The notes: generated by a model not told the origin, from the sequence alone. A stretch of 64,000 nt of DNA from Desulfosporosinus nitroreducens (GCF_023897015.1 NZ_JAMHFY010000014.1:62001-126000), one strand, 5' to 3'. Shown: positions 32,819 through 41,846, numbered from the stretch's first letter. Numbers and translations are program-made.

Positions 32819-35800
32819 GTGAATCTAAATACAATCCTGTATTGGCACAAATTAGAGCATTTCTATCCATATATTTTAGAGGAACAACATAACGAGAATA
32901 TCAAAACTTATCATATCAGCAAAGCTGATGGATTTCCCGATTTCTCTGCGCTTGATGATATACCTGAAAATAAGGCCGTGCGTTATTATGAGGTTTATTT
33001 CGGTATTTTTAAAGTCGACAGTGCTTTAGAAATTATCACCGAACAATTAAATGCCCAGAAAGAATTCAGGGACGAGAGTGACGAAGTTAGCTGTTTCTGT
33101 AAATTCCGCCTTGCTTCTGATGGATCATTTGATAAATCTAATTTTAGAATTTCTTCATTTCCATGGGCAGTTCAAAGAGTGAATAATCAGGAGATAAATA
33201 TCGAGGGTTGGGATGAAGATTTCCATAGGTATGAAAAAAGACTATTTATGGAACTGTTTGAAGCTCAATCCATGATTACGTATCCTTTGCTTAACGAAAT
33301 CATAATTAAGATAAGTGAAGATATAGGTTGGAAAATTGAATTCGCTGAGTGTTGGATGCGCATTGATCGTGTCATTGGTGATAAAAAGCAAACAAAACAT
33401 GGTGATCCGTCTGTCCCAGTGAAGACTGATAAAGAAATCGAAGAAGAAAACGCGTCGGTCGATGAACTTGTTAAGGCCAATGATTTGCTGAACAGCTTCT
33501 TTGCCCGTGATTTGGAAAGAATTATTTCAGATGTAAAAACTAACAACTTTGGGGTTTCTTTAGATGCCTATGTTGAGCATAATGCAGTAGAGCGGATTAA
33601 TATTGAAACTAATAAAGAGGCCCTTTTTGAAATTTTTGATCCTAGTCATTTGCCATATGGAAAATGGCCGAATGGTTATCCAGCGAGAAGTATGCAGCAG
33701 GTTGCAGTTAATATTTCAATGGATAGACAGAAACTAACCCAAAAAATATTTTCGGTTAATGGGCCTCCCGGAACGGGTAAGACGTTCCTTTTGAAAGATA
33801 TTATAGCAGCTAATCTGGTGGAAAGAGCATTACTGCTTTCAGAGTTTGAAAGACCGGATGATGCTTTCACAAATGAGATAGGCACAATCACCTATAAAGG
33901 ATTTGACAGTACTTTAAAGGATATAGACAATCGTCTCAAAGAATACGGTATATTAGTAGCCTCCAATAATAATGCAGCAGTAAAGAATATTACTATAGAA
34001 CTACCTAAGAAGTCATCGCTTAAATCGGAATATAAAGATCAATATACCTATTTTGATGATCTATCTAATCGGATTTTAGATGACGAGACATGGGGAATAT
34101 GCGCAGCTGCTCTGGGAAACAGAAAAAATTGTGCCGAATTCATGGACGAGTTCTGGCCGATTAAACCAGAGGAAAAAGAAAAATTTAAATTTAATAAACA
34201 TTTGTTGGATCTACATACTGGTAATGGTGAGAAGAAGAGAACCCCTGCTGATTGTGAGAAGTATTGGAAAGAGGCTAAAAGTAAATTTATTGAAGCCCTT
34301 CAGGCAGTACAAGCAGAATATGGAGAAATAAACGCCTGTTATCAAAAGCTGAAAGAAATAAATGGTTATTTAAAAGATCAACGTGATAAGGAAAATCAAT
34401 ATAGAGAGAACGCTAAGTTTTGTGATGAATTGGTGGCGCAAAAGGAAGAGTTGCAAGTGTTATGTGCAGAATTAGATGACGATTTTGAGAGATGCACGTC
34501 TCAGATGCAGGAGATCAGAAATATTCTGACCTTTTTCAGATTAAGATGCTTACTTCAACCTAAAAATGAAATGATTCAGCAATATAATATCATTGAAAAA
34601 AGGCGGCAAAATGCACTTAAACAAAAATTAGCAGAAGAAGATAAAATTGCTGCGTTAAATAAATCGATGATAAAGGTAAATAAGATAAAGGAACAACTTG
34701 AGAATGATCGATTGACATTAGTGCAGCAGATATCCGATTGTCAAAATTTCGTTGAGCCAATACGCAAGCGATACCAAGGATTATTACCGGATGACAGCTT
34801 TTTGTCAGATTTAGTGGGTAAAAATTCGGAAGAGGAACGTAAGGCAGCACAGAATACAGCACCGTGGAATGCGGATAAACTGACTGAATTACGTGAGAAG
34901 CTCTTTTTGGAGGCCATGAATCTACATAAAGCATTTGTGGAAAATTCACCGCAAATGAGAGTACAACTAGATACCTTTAATAAAATGATACGTGGAATGC
35001 TGACAAAGGCAGAGATGCAGAAATTTTCAGGGATACTATTCCAGAGCTTTATGCTTGTGGTGCCAGTTATCTCTACTACGTTTGCATCGGTTGGCAGCTT
35101 CTTAAAAAATATAGGGAAAGAAGAGTTCGGTCTTCTACTGATTGATGAAGCAGGGCAGGCATTTCCGCAATCGGCAGCAGGAGCAATGTGGAGGGCTAAA
35201 AAAGTTATCGCAGTCGGTGATCCGTTGCAGATTGAACCGGTAGTTACGATTCACGACACTACCATGGAATGTTTAAAACAATATTTTAAACAAACGGGTT
35301 TTATTGCATGTAAAGAAACGAGTGTTCAAAGTCTTGCAGATAAGGCGAATGTATATGTAGGTTCCCGGTCCATCGGAGAAAAAGATTTCTTTATAGGGTC
35401 CCCATTACTTGTTCACGGAAGATGTCAGCGCAAGATCTTTAATATTGCCAATAAGATAGCCTATAACGGAAAAATGATTTATGGGACAAAGGACATTGAA
35501 AAACCAGTCTGTAATTGGATCGATGTACATGGGCAGGCTGTTAACAAACATTTTGTACGCGCGCAGGCAGAGCAGGTTTTACCCATTGTGAAAGAAGCAT
35601 TTTTATCAGAGTGGCAAGCAAATGGAGTGGATAGTTGTCCATCACTTTTTATTATTAGCCCATTCCGAAGTGTGAAATCAGGGGTCATAAGATATTTGCG
35701 CGATAATGATTATTTATATCATGAATTATGTAAAGATAAAGATACAGTAAACAAAAAGGTAATCAATTCATGGATTTATTCTAATATTGGAACAATCCAT

Positions 35801-36022
35801 ACCTTTCAGGGAAGAGAGGCCACCACAGTCATTATCTGCTTAGGGGTCGATTCCGGATCGAAAGGGCAGGGCGCGATTCAATGGGCGAGCTCTAAACCCA
35901 ATATTCTAAACGTAGCAGTGACCCGTGCAAAAGAGAATCTTTATATTGTGGGGGATGTCTCCAAATGGGCGAATCAGAACTTTTTTATGGATGCCTATAA
36001 AATATGTAATGAAGATAGTTGA
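32819..36022 (+). CDS. Large SF1 helicase (AAA_11/AAA_12, Dna2/Upf1-like)
   Basis: Encodes 1067 residues; GTG start at 32819 with GAAAGAGAG upstream. An N-terminal region of about 300 residues is unknown (MNLNTILYWHKLEHFYPYIL). Walker A is FSVNGPPGTGKTFLLKDIIA near 315. A long coiled coil follows from about 470 to 680. The second RecA domain carries LLLIDEAGQAFPQSAAGAMW (DEAG motif II), VIAVGDPLQIEPVV (motif III), TFQGREATTVIICLGVDSG (motif V) and NVAVTRAKENLYIVGD (motif VI). The form is that of UPF1-like/Dna2 SF1B helicases often seen in defence islands. No nuclease domain is seen. It is a single-gene unit. Confidence 0.92.
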   Translation: MNLNTILYWHKLEHFYPYILEEQHNENIKTYHISKADGFPDFSALDDIPENKAVRYYEVYFGIFKVDSALEIITEQLNAQKEFRDESDEVSCFCKFRLASDGSFDKSNFRISSFPWAVQRVNNQEINIEGWDEDFHRYEKRLFMELFEAQSMITYPLLNEIIIKISEDIGWKIEFAECWMRIDRVIGDKKQTKHGDPSVPVKTDKEIEEENASVDELVKANDLLNSFFARDLERIISDVKTNNFGVSLDAYVEHNAVERINIETNKEALFEIFDPSHLPYGKWPNGYPARSMQQVAVNISMDRQKLTQKIFSVNGPPGTGKTFLLKDIIAANLVERALLLSEFERPDDAFTNEIGTITYKGFDSTLKDIDNRLKEYGILVASNNNAAVKNITIELPKKSSLKSEYKDQYTYFDDLSNRILDDETWGICAAALGNRKNCAEFMDEFWPIKPEEKEKFKFNKHLLDLHTGNGEKKRTPADCEKYWKEAKSKFIEALQAVQAEYGEINACYQKLKEINGYLKDQRDKENQYRENAKFCDELVAQKEELQVLCAELDDDFERCTSQMQEIRNILTFFRLRCLLQPKNEMIQQYNIIEKRRQNALKQKLAEEDKIAALNKSMIKVNKIKEQLENDRLTLVQQISDCQNFVEPIRKRYQGLLPDDSFLSDLVGKNSEEERKAAQNTAPWNADKLTELREKLFLEAMNLHKAFVENSPQMRVQLDTFNKMIRGMLTKAEMQKFSGILFQSFMLVVPVISTTFASVGSFLKNIGKEEFGLLLIDEAGQAFPQSAAGAMWRAKKVIAVGDPLQIEPVVTIHDTTMECLKQYFKQTGFIACKETSVQSLADKANVYVGSRSIGEKDFFIGSPLLVHGRCQRKIFNIANKIAYNGKMIYGTKDIEKPVCNWIDVHGQAVNKHFVRAQAEQVLPIVKEAFLSEWQANGVDSCPSLFIISPFRSVKSGVIRYLRDNDYLYHELCKDKDTVNKKVINSWIYSNIGTIHTFQGREATTVIICLGVDSGSKGQGAIQWASSKPNILNVAVTRAKENLYIVGDVSKWANQNFFMDAYKICNEDS

Positions 36023-36069
36023 AACTTTAATTCACGTAGGAGGACTCTTTGTGCAAGTGCTATGAAACA

Positions 36070-36219
36070 ATGATAACAAATGTATTAAAAAGTTACGCAC
36101 AAGCACATTCGGTTAATTTTAAGAGGTTGTATGAGAAATTTGTCCTCGGATATTTCAAACGAGAGTATCCGCAGTATTCTGCCAGAGTAGCTTATATCGA
36201 AACTTGTCGTTCCGCGTAG
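36070..36219 (+). CDS. Truncated small ORF ending in a repeat
   Basis: Encodes 49 residues, MITNVLKSYAQAHSVNFKRL to YFKREYPQYSARVAYIE, before it runs into the inverted-repeat at 36198. The amino acid use looks natural, but no ribosome site lies upstream. Likely the N-terminal remnant of a longer gene. Confidence 0.35.
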   Translation: MITNVLKSYAQAHSVNFKRLYEKFVLGYFKREYPQYSARVAYIETCRSA

Positions 36220-36248
36220 GAGAACCCTTCACAAAACGACAAGTTTCG
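36198..36248. repeat. Hairpin related to the TCGGCGGAAC element
   Basis: CGAAACTTGTCGTT at 36198-36211 pairs perfectly with 36235-36248 around a 23-nt loop. The string TTGTCGTTCCGCGTAGG also occurs in the copy at 27651, so this is a diverged member. Confidence 0.65.
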
Positions 36249-36270
36249 ACGAGTGGGCTATGAAGATAAT

Positions 36271-36292
36271 AAAAAGACCTCCTTTGAGGTCT
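36271..36292 (-). terminator. Terminator for minus-strand transcription
   Basis: AGACCTC at 36275-36281 pairs with 36286-36292; the minus strand then has TTTTTATT. It ends the small gene at 36372. Confidence 0.75.
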
Positions 36293-36371
36293 AGTTATAT
36301 AAATCTTTTGTTCAATTATATGCATAAACTCGTCATCGTCAATAATGCCGATTTCTGAAAAAGTCTTGACG

Positions 36372-36581
36372 TTAATTCCCTTTACATTTGTCATCTTCAA
36401 ACCACTCTTTATGTTGGGGATTATTAGGATCAAGTTCGATCATACCGTCTTTTCCAGTAAGGACAGAAGCTTTAGAACTAATTCTATCTAACTTTTCTTT
36501 AATTGTTTCTTCCTTTTTGCTTAAAGGAGTAGCCATGGCTTCTCCCTCCTCAGTAATACTATTTTTCTTATCTTTGTCCAT
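36372..36581 (-). CDS. Small hydrophilic protein of unknown function
   Basis: Encodes 69 residues, MDKDKKNSITEEGEAMATPL to DPNNPQHKEWFEDDKCKGN, with an AGGTGATATGAT site. A second frame (ATG 36394, MTNVKGINVKTFSEIGIIDD) overlaps its end and runs toward the terminator at 36292; it may be the next gene of the operon but is broken by the repeat. The leader and first codons (about 36575-36645) are shared with the gene at 55201-55431. Confidence 0.5.
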   Translation of the reverse strand: MDKDKKNSITEEGEAMATPLSKKEETIKEKLDRISSKASVLTGKDGMIELDPNNPQHKEWFEDDKCKGN

Positions 36582-36751
36582 ATCATATCACCTGCCAAAG
36601 GGTTATTCAATAATAGTATGCCCATTTATATCCACTTAGAAGGTGAGATTGAAAAGGATGTTGAATTATGCAAAATGGTAATAATTGGTTTAATTGGATG
36701 AATAACCTAGCGCTCAGATTCCTTGAATATAAGATATGACCACATATCCTA

Positions 36752-37230
36752 ATGAGTGAAATTAACCCCAATGAGTTTGGATACATGACTGATACAGTAA
36801 CTCAAGCTGATATCATCAGCGGACGCACCACCCAGGTAATGGCGACTGAAATTAATATGATCAAATACCAGGCTGAGAGGGTCTAGCTTGCAGCCGCCGT
36901 CGAAATCAGAAGGCAGCTGACGGAGGCCAAGGCCCTGCTAAGTATGGAGAGTGGGGTAAGTGGCTGGAAGAGTCGGTGGATTTCTCCCAGAGCAGGGCTA
37001 ATAAACTGATACGTATCTTCAAAGAGTACGGAGACGGACAGCCTACCTCCTCAAATTCGGATCCGGATCCGAATTTGAACTACAGCTAGGCGGTAATTCC
37101 TTTAGGGATCCCAAAGGAGGAAAGGGCGCAATTCATCATTGATATGGATATCGAAGGAATGACCAATCAGGAACTCTGGCAAGCTCTCAATGAACGGATG
37201 CAGACCCGGCAAGAAAAAGACAGGCCCTGA
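36752..37230 (+). pseudogene. DUF3102 gene, decayed copy 1 (keeps the original N-terminus)
   Basis: From ATG 36752 the frame gives MSEINPNEFGYMTDTVTQAD and ATEINMIKYQAERV, then a TAG, then LAAAVEIRRQLTEAKALLSM. A frameshift near 36945 leads to GKWLEESVDFSQSRANKLIR, another stop at about 37087, and PKEERAQFIIDMDIEGMTNQ. This is the DUF3102 pattern, phage/plasmid proteins of unknown role. Two stops and one frameshift make it dead. It shows the N-terminus missing from the longer copy at 54021. Confidence 0.85.
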
Positions 37231-37250
37231 GGAGACTGCGAGGCAACTAA

Positions 37251-37279
37251 AAAGCACCTGCGAATTACGCAGGTGCTTT
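37251..37279 (+). terminator. Rho-independent terminator
   Basis: AAAGCACCTGC at 37251-37261 pairs with 37269-37279, 7-nt loop, then GTCTTAT. It sits after the dead DUF3102 copy. Confidence 0.85.
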
Positions 37280-37402
37280 GTCTTATATTTATAGATTTGC
37301 AGTTTTTTTCTCTAATGCCCTTCCGTAATCTGTAACCATAGAGTGGTCCAACTCATCATGTCCGGCATATACTAATGCAAACGATGAAAGGAGTTCGTTA
37401 TT

Positions 37403-37996
37403 ATGTTTACAGAGAAACATGATACACTGCGTAATATTATAAAAAGATTTCAGAATTTGACCCTAAATTCAACCTGTTGTCATAAGAGAATAAAGTGTCT
37501 TAGACCATCCGCTTTCAGGGCTGTCAATAACTCTACTCAACAAAGTGTTGCTGCAGACATTCCCGTCGTTCCAGTGATGTATCCAAATCAAGTATTTGAC
37601 TTGAACAATGAATATGACCCGGTTTGCTCGACCTTTACTCCAAAACAAGATGGAATTTATTCAGTTATTGCCAGTGTTGATTTTTATCCGGATATTACTC
37701 AAGTTAATCATAGAGTGTTAATAAGTATCCAGATAAATGGAAATCCTGTCGTTGTTGATAACGATTTTTTTGGTGAAATCACGTTTCGAAATGTGACAAG
37801 TGTTTCTGCAATCCTCCAATTAACTGCAGGAGATGCAGTGAATGTCTCTGCTGTAAGTTCCACGAATGGTTTTCTCACGGATGTTCCACTAGGTATGCAC
37901 TTTGAAGCAGCAAGGCTTCCATCTCCACTAATTAACGATCCATCAACTACTATAATAACTTCCAGTTCCAGTATTTTCAGTGGGAGAGATCTTTAA
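37403..37996 (+). CDS. C1q/TNF-like domain protein
   Basis: Encodes 197 residues, AAAGGAG site. No signal peptide. Residues 60-175 form a jelly-roll beta pattern: FTPKQDGIYSVIASVDFYPD, VLISIQINGNPVVVDNDFFG and SAILQLTAGDAVNVSAVSST, as in C1q/TNF-like domains of spore-surface (BclA-like) and phage-tail proteins. A basic, Cys-containing N-terminus and a Ser/Thr tail flank it. It lies alone between repeats and ilvN. A spore-surface role is only an inference. Confidence 0.75.
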   Translation: MFTEKHDTLRNIIKRFQNLTLNSTCCHKRIKCLRPSAFRAVNNSTQQSVAADIPVVPVMYPNQVFDLNNEYDPVCSTFTPKQDGIYSVIASVDFYPDITQVNHRVLISIQINGNPVVVDNDFFGEITFRNVTSVSAILQLTAGDAVNVSAVSSTNGFLTDVPLGMHFEAARLPSPLINDPSTTIITSSSSIFSGRDL

Positions 37997-38282
37997 GAAT
38001 ATTTAACCGAATTCAGACCAAGCATATTAACTCGAGATAAGAATAATTTGCCTATGGTTATGACCAATAGGCTTTTTGTATTTTTACCAACCATCAGCCC
38101 TTAACAGATATCCATATCGTTCATGCTGCAACGAAGCATGTCTTGAGGAGTCACAAGAAATTCCAGGGTCGGACATTTGAGCCTCAAGCTCAAGTAGTTG
38201 ATCAACCAGATTATTGAGTCTCTATGCTTGCTTTTCTAGGCAGTCTGCATCTGCCTTTTTACGAGAATAAACGACCCTGTAA
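37997..38282. other. Intergenic region after the C1q-like gene
   Basis: No gene was seen. A weak hairpin CCTATGGTTATGACCAATAGG at about 38052-38072 with a following TTTTTGTATTTTT may be a terminator for the C1q-like gene. Confidence 0.5.
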
Positions 38283-38780
38283 TCACCGCTCAGTGATACT
38301 GATAGATTCTATGGCCACACTTCCGCCTCTAACCACTTCAATGCTTTGAAAATCACTGCTTAAGAGAGTAATCAGAGCGTTGTTCTTGCTTTCTGTTTGA
38401 ACGCATTCCATCAAGACACTTTCTTTATCATAATCGATGATTGAAACACCAAAGACCTCAGCAATTCTGAACAATTCGTCCAGATCCCCTTTAGAGCATT
38501 TTCTGACTTTAACAAAGAGCAATTCTTTCATATGAATGGGACTATTCGTAAAATCGATGACCTTGATGACTTCTATGCAGCGATTTAATTGCTTCTTAAT
38601 CTGTTCAAAGGTCTCATCGTCACTGATTAATCTTATGGTCATTCTGGAAACAGTCTCATCCTCTGTCATGCCCACTGTGAGACTTTCTAAATTATAGGCT
38701 TTGCCTGAAAACAGGCCTGAGATCTTGGACAGAACCCCGATATCATTTTCCACAAAAAGTGAAAGCCAGCGTTTTTCCAT
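38283..38780 (-). CDS. ilvN: Acetolactate synthase small (regulatory) subunit
   Basis: Encodes 165 residues; ATG 38780 with AAGGAGGGC. An N-terminal ACT domain (WLSLFVENDIGVLSKISGLF, AYNLESLTVGMTEDETVSRM) binds valine and regulates the large subunit, and the C-terminal part (ELLFVKVRKCSKGDLDELFR) activates it. It directly follows ilvB, 14 bp apart. Together they make acetolactate for branched-chain amino acids. Confidence 0.95.
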   Translation of the reverse strand: MEKRWLSLFVENDIGVLSKISGLFSGKAYNLESLTVGMTEDETVSRMTIRLISDDETFEQIKKQLNRCIEVIKVIDFTNSPIHMKELLFVKVRKCSKGDLDELFRIAEVFGVSIIDYDKESVLMECVQTESKNNALITLLSSDFQSIEVVRGGSVAIESISITER

Positions 38781-38794
38781 GTTTTTTGCCCTCC

Positions 38795-40522
38795 TTAATA
38801 TTCTAAAATCATCTCATACAATGGTTTGCCGCCTTGGACCATAGGCAGAACAAGATCGTCTTTGTCAATGATAAATTCGATGATCGTAGGACCATCCGTG
38901 TTTTTTAAGGCCTGATCGAAGGCGGCCCCAATTTCCCCTTCTGTGGTCACCCGGATACCTTCCGCTCCGTAAGCTTTAGCCAAGGCCACAAAATCCGGTG
39001 AATAGGGAGGACATTGATCACTTGTACCGCTGCATTTTCTGGGGCATGATTTCCTGCGTCTGGTACAGATACTTGAATAATTCTTTTCGAAAAAGAGGGT
39101 TTGAACTTGTCTTACCATGCCTAAAGAACTGTTGTTAAACAGGCAGATAATCACAGGAAGCTCTTCCGCCACAGCAGTAGCCAGCTCTTGAATGTTCATC
39201 TGCATTCCCCCGTCACCGGAAATGCAAATCACCGTTTTATGCTCATTACCCAGTTTGGCACCTAGGGCAGCAGGGAAACCATAGCCCATTGTTCCCATAC
39301 CCCCTGAAGTTAAGAGCTGCATATTCCTATTTAACTCTAAAAACTGAATGGTCCACATTTGGTGTTGTCCCACGTCCGTCACGACGATGGCGTCTTGGCA
39401 GGTTTCATTGATATGGTCAATGACTTTTTTAGCTGTCAGCCCGTTGTTACTTTGCATAGTAAGGGGGTGGGTCGCTTGCCAGGTAAAAAGCTGCTGCAGC
39501 CATTCCGCTGTCTCATGCTCGTTTACATAGTTAAGCATAGCTGTAATGGCTTCTTTGGCGTCGGCGACAATGGGTATATCCACCTTAATATTCTTGGAGA
39601 TGGCGGCTGAATCAATATCGATATGCACGATTTTAGCATTGCGGGCAAATTCACTGATTTTACTCGTAACCCGATCACTGAATCTTGTTCCGATGGAAAA
39701 GAGCAGATCACATTCCGTAACGGCCATATTGGCGGCATAACTGCCATGCATGCCTACGTTGCCGAGATAGTAGGGATGTTTCGTATCAATACTGCCTTTG
39801 CCCATCATGGTGGTGACCACAGGAATCTTGGTCAGTTCCACCAGCTTGGTCAGTTCAGCCTGGGCTCCGGCGATATTGACGCCTCCGCCAATCAGGAAAA
39901 TTGGTTTTTGGGAAGTATTTAATAAATCTACCGCCTTTTTAAGCTGTCCGATGTGGACTTTTGTACTTGGCTTGTACCCCCGGATATTCACCTTGTCCGG
40001 ATATTCATCACTGCCTAACTCCACCATAACATTCTTAGGCAAATCAACTAAGACCGGACCGGGTTTCCCGGTTCTGGCAATATAGAAAGCTTCTTTGAGT
40101 ATTCTGCCTAGATTCTTGCGATCGTTAACAATAACTCCATGTTTACAAATATTTCTGGTGATCCCGACGATGTCAGCCTCCTGAAAGGCATCGTCGCCAA
40201 TCAGACTGGAGGCAACCTGCCCGGACAAGCAAACCAGCGGCACACTGTCATAGTAAGCGGTTGCAATTCCGGTGACCATGTTTGCTGCGCCGGGACCGCC
40301 GGTAACCAGGCAGACTCCCACTTTACCTGTCGAACGTGCATAACCGTCTGCCTCATGAACCAGGGCCTGCTCATGGCGCGGCAAGACAACTTTAATGTCA
40401 TCATGGTGATAGAGTTCGTCGAAAATATCCGTTACCAGCCCGCCCGGATAGCCAAAGATTGTATCTACTCCTTCTTCCTGTAACGCTTTTACCAATAAAC
40501 TGGTGCCTCTGATTTGTTGCAT
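38795..40522 (-). CDS. ilvB: Acetolactate synthase large subunit
   Basis: Encodes 575 residues; ATG 40522 with GGAGGAG. ThDP enzyme: GYPGGLVTDIFDELYHHDDI (Glu-site region), PGAANMVTGIATAYYDSVPL, the FAD region GGGVNIAGAQAELTKLVEL, and the ThDP motif GDGGMQMNIQELATAVAEEL to NNSSLGMVRQ. An unusual Cys-rich insertion, CTRRRKSCPRKCSGTSDQCP, follows FFEKNYSSI where most IlvB proteins read RYSHTDLSDNPDF. Gene is under the T-box leader at 40557-40882. It is the first step to valine, leucine and isoleucine. Confidence 0.96.
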   Translation of the reverse strand: MQQIRGTSLLVKALQEEGVDTIFGYPGGLVTDIFDELYHHDDIKVVLPRHEQALVHEADGYARSTGKVGVCLVTGGPGAANMVTGIATAYYDSVPLVCLSGQVASSLIGDDAFQEADIVGITRNICKHGVIVNDRKNLGRILKEAFYIARTGKPGPVLVDLPKNVMVELGSDEYPDKVNIRGYKPSTKVHIGQLKKAVDLLNTSQKPIFLIGGGVNIAGAQAELTKLVELTKIPVVTTMMGKGSIDTKHPYYLGNVGMHGSYAANMAVTECDLLFSIGTRFSDRVTSKISEFARNAKIVHIDIDSAAISKNIKVDIPIVADAKEAITAMLNYVNEHETAEWLQQLFTWQATHPLTMQSNNGLTAKKVIDHINETCQDAIVVTDVGQHQMWTIQFLELNRNMQLLTSGGMGTMGYGFPAALGAKLGNEHKTVICISGDGGMQMNIQELATAVAEELPVIICLFNNSSLGMVRQVQTLFFEKNYSSICTRRRKSCPRKCSGTSDQCPPYSPDFVALAKAYGAEGIRVTTEGEIGAAFDQALKNTDGPTIIEFIIDKDDLVLPMVQGGKPLYEMILEY

Positions 40523-40556
40523 AATCTTGTCTCCTCCTTAAAATTTTAAAGGAAAT

Positions 40557-40882
40557 AAAAAACCCTAAGCTAAATTTTACTTTAGCTTAGGGCGAATCTA
40601 CTTCCGTGTTACCACCTAAATTCAGAGGAAAAACCTCTGCACTCTGTCAGTACGGAAAACATGTATGGTCCTGAATAAAATCAGCACGACTACTGTGATC
40701 GATACCGCTTTCCTTGTAACGGTGGAAACTCCGTTGAAGTCTACTAAAGATTTCTCTCGTTCGGTTCACTGCTCAAAGGCTACTTCCATACTTCCTCCAT
40801 GAAGATTCGCACCAACCATCTTCTCTCTTAAATATCGGGAGTATGTACTTCTCCTAATCATCGCATTGCAATTTGCTTTTGT
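40557..40882 (-). promoter_or_regulatory. T-box riboswitch leader of ilvB
   Basis: On the minus strand the T-box motif AGGTGGTAACACGGAAG lies at 40601-40617 and is followed by a terminator with a 12-bp stem (40563-40574 with 40581-40592) and TTTTTT. The 5-prime part contains the AGAGAG and GGTTGGTGCGAA strings of T-box leaders. T-boxes sense uncharged tRNA: when charging is low the antiterminator forms and ilvB-ilvN is read. The candidate specifier is GTA (Val) at 40781-40783 in the context GAA-GTA-GCC; this is tentative. Confidence 0.9.
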
Positions 40883-40888
40883 TTGGTC

Positions 40889-40917
40889 AGTATATCAAGG
40901 ATCTTAGCCGGTGTCAA
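40889..40917 (-). promoter_or_regulatory. Sigma-A promoter of the ilvB operon
   Basis: On the minus strand -35 TTGACA (40912-40917) and -10 TATACT (40889-40894) with a 17-bp spacer, just upstream of the T-box leader. Confidence 0.85.
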
Positions 40918-41038
40918 TATCAGGATAATGATTTGCAAAACAGTTATATAACACAATTTAACGCTATTTTTTCATAACCCGGTTCATAAGGCGCATAGAA
41001 CACATTTCCTCGCACATTGTGCTGCTGTCCTGATGTAC

Positions 41039-41084
41039 TCGGCGGAACATGCTTACGGGCAGTCACTTTTTGTCGTTCCGCCGA
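41039..41084 (+). repeat. TCGGCGGAAC inverted-repeat element, complete short form
   Basis: TCGGCGGAAC (41039-41048) and GTTCCGCCGA (41075-41084) are perfect inverted repeats around a 26-nt centre that includes ATGCTTACGGGCAGTCAC. It lies left of a helicase scrap. Copies at 14055, 27651, 31212 and 31557 share the centre. Confidence 0.9.
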
Positions 41085-41122
41085 TTTCAATCCTTTAACT
41101 CGAAGGATTTAACAGAGGTCAC

Positions 41123-41270
41123 TGCCCTGATTTCTACGATTATATTGTCATTGACGAATTCCATCACGCTAATGCCATTAATACTAAGCGTAATATTAAT
41201 CAGCAAGCTCTATGATCTTATCGAGACTAAACAGGAGCTAAAGGTCAGGGAGTTTTTCGAAAGTTATTGA
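41123..41270 (+). pseudogene. Internally deleted scrap of the DUF3427-type helicase
   Basis: DFYDYIVIDEFHHA (the DEFHH box, compare 45095-45141) is joined directly to INTKRNIISKL-like and KVREFFE codons that lie about 850 bp further on in the longer copy (about 45985-46065). Frameshifts and stops interrupt it. So this is a deletion derivative of the same gene. Confidence 0.85.
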
Positions 41271-41348
41271 AATTATCAAATAAATCTTGATTATATCTAA
41301 TATGTGTATATACTTATATTAACATTAAATGCTAAAGAGGGACTTTAA

Positions 41349-41813
41349 ATGCACAAAGAAACTACAAGGGAAGACTTAAAAAAAATGTCCAGGATAACGG
41401 GCAAGACTTGTGTCTGCTTCAACTTGCGCAAGGCCTCTAGGCTTTTGAGCCTGGTCTATGACCAAGCGCTAAAGCCAACAGGAATAAAAGCAACGCAGTT
41501 TTCTTTAATGATGGCCGTTGCCGGGAATCGTGGTATACCGATTGGGAAGCTGGCTCGTCCCCTTGGAATGGATCGGTCCACCTTAAGTCGTAATGCTAAA
41601 ATTTTAGAAAACAAAGGGTTACTAGAAATAGAAGAGGGGGAGGATCGCCGAGAACAGATATTTAACCTTACTGAAGAGGGAATTTCATTGCTGCAAGAGG
41701 CTATACCCATGTGGGAGGGAGTTCAATTAGAGCTGGCTGAGAAAATGGGCAATAAACGTTTGACTGTACTTTTGAACGACCTGCAGGATTTAGTGCGCGA
41801 AGCCAAACTCTAA
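41349..41813 (+). CDS. MarR-family transcriptional regulator
   Basis: Encodes 154 residues. The winged helix is clear: IKATQFSLMMAVAGNRGIPI, LARPLGMDRSTLSRNAKILE, KGLLEIEEGEDRREQIFNLT. The CVCF pair near residue 18 could sense redox changes. An operator-like palindrome GTGTATATACAC lies at 41835-41846, with a near copy at 41304-41313 upstream, fitting self-control and control of the ferredoxin gene at 41945. A 53-bp piece of this gene recurs at 43326. Confidence 0.93.
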   Translation: MHKETTREDLKKMSRITGKTCVCFNLRKASRLLSLVYDQALKPTGIKATQFSLMMAVAGNRGIPIGKLARPLGMDRSTLSRNAKILENKGLLEIEEGEDRREQIFNLTEEGISLLQEAIPMWEGVQLELAEKMGNKRLTVLLNDLQDLVREAKL

Positions 41814-41834
41814 AACGTTTTTTTACACAATTAC

Positions 41835-41846
41835 GTGTATATACAC
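41835..41846. promoter_or_regulatory. Candidate MarR operator
   Basis: Perfect 12-bp palindrome GTGTATATACAC between the MarR gene and the iron-sulfur gene; GTGTATATAC also at 41304-41313 before the MarR gene. Confidence 0.6.

Noticed and set aside
37050-37075. GGATCCGGATCC palindrome as a cloning or assembly artefact
   Set aside because: The same string lies in the reading frame of the open DUF3102 copy at 54221-54244 (SNSDPDPN), so it belongs to the gene.
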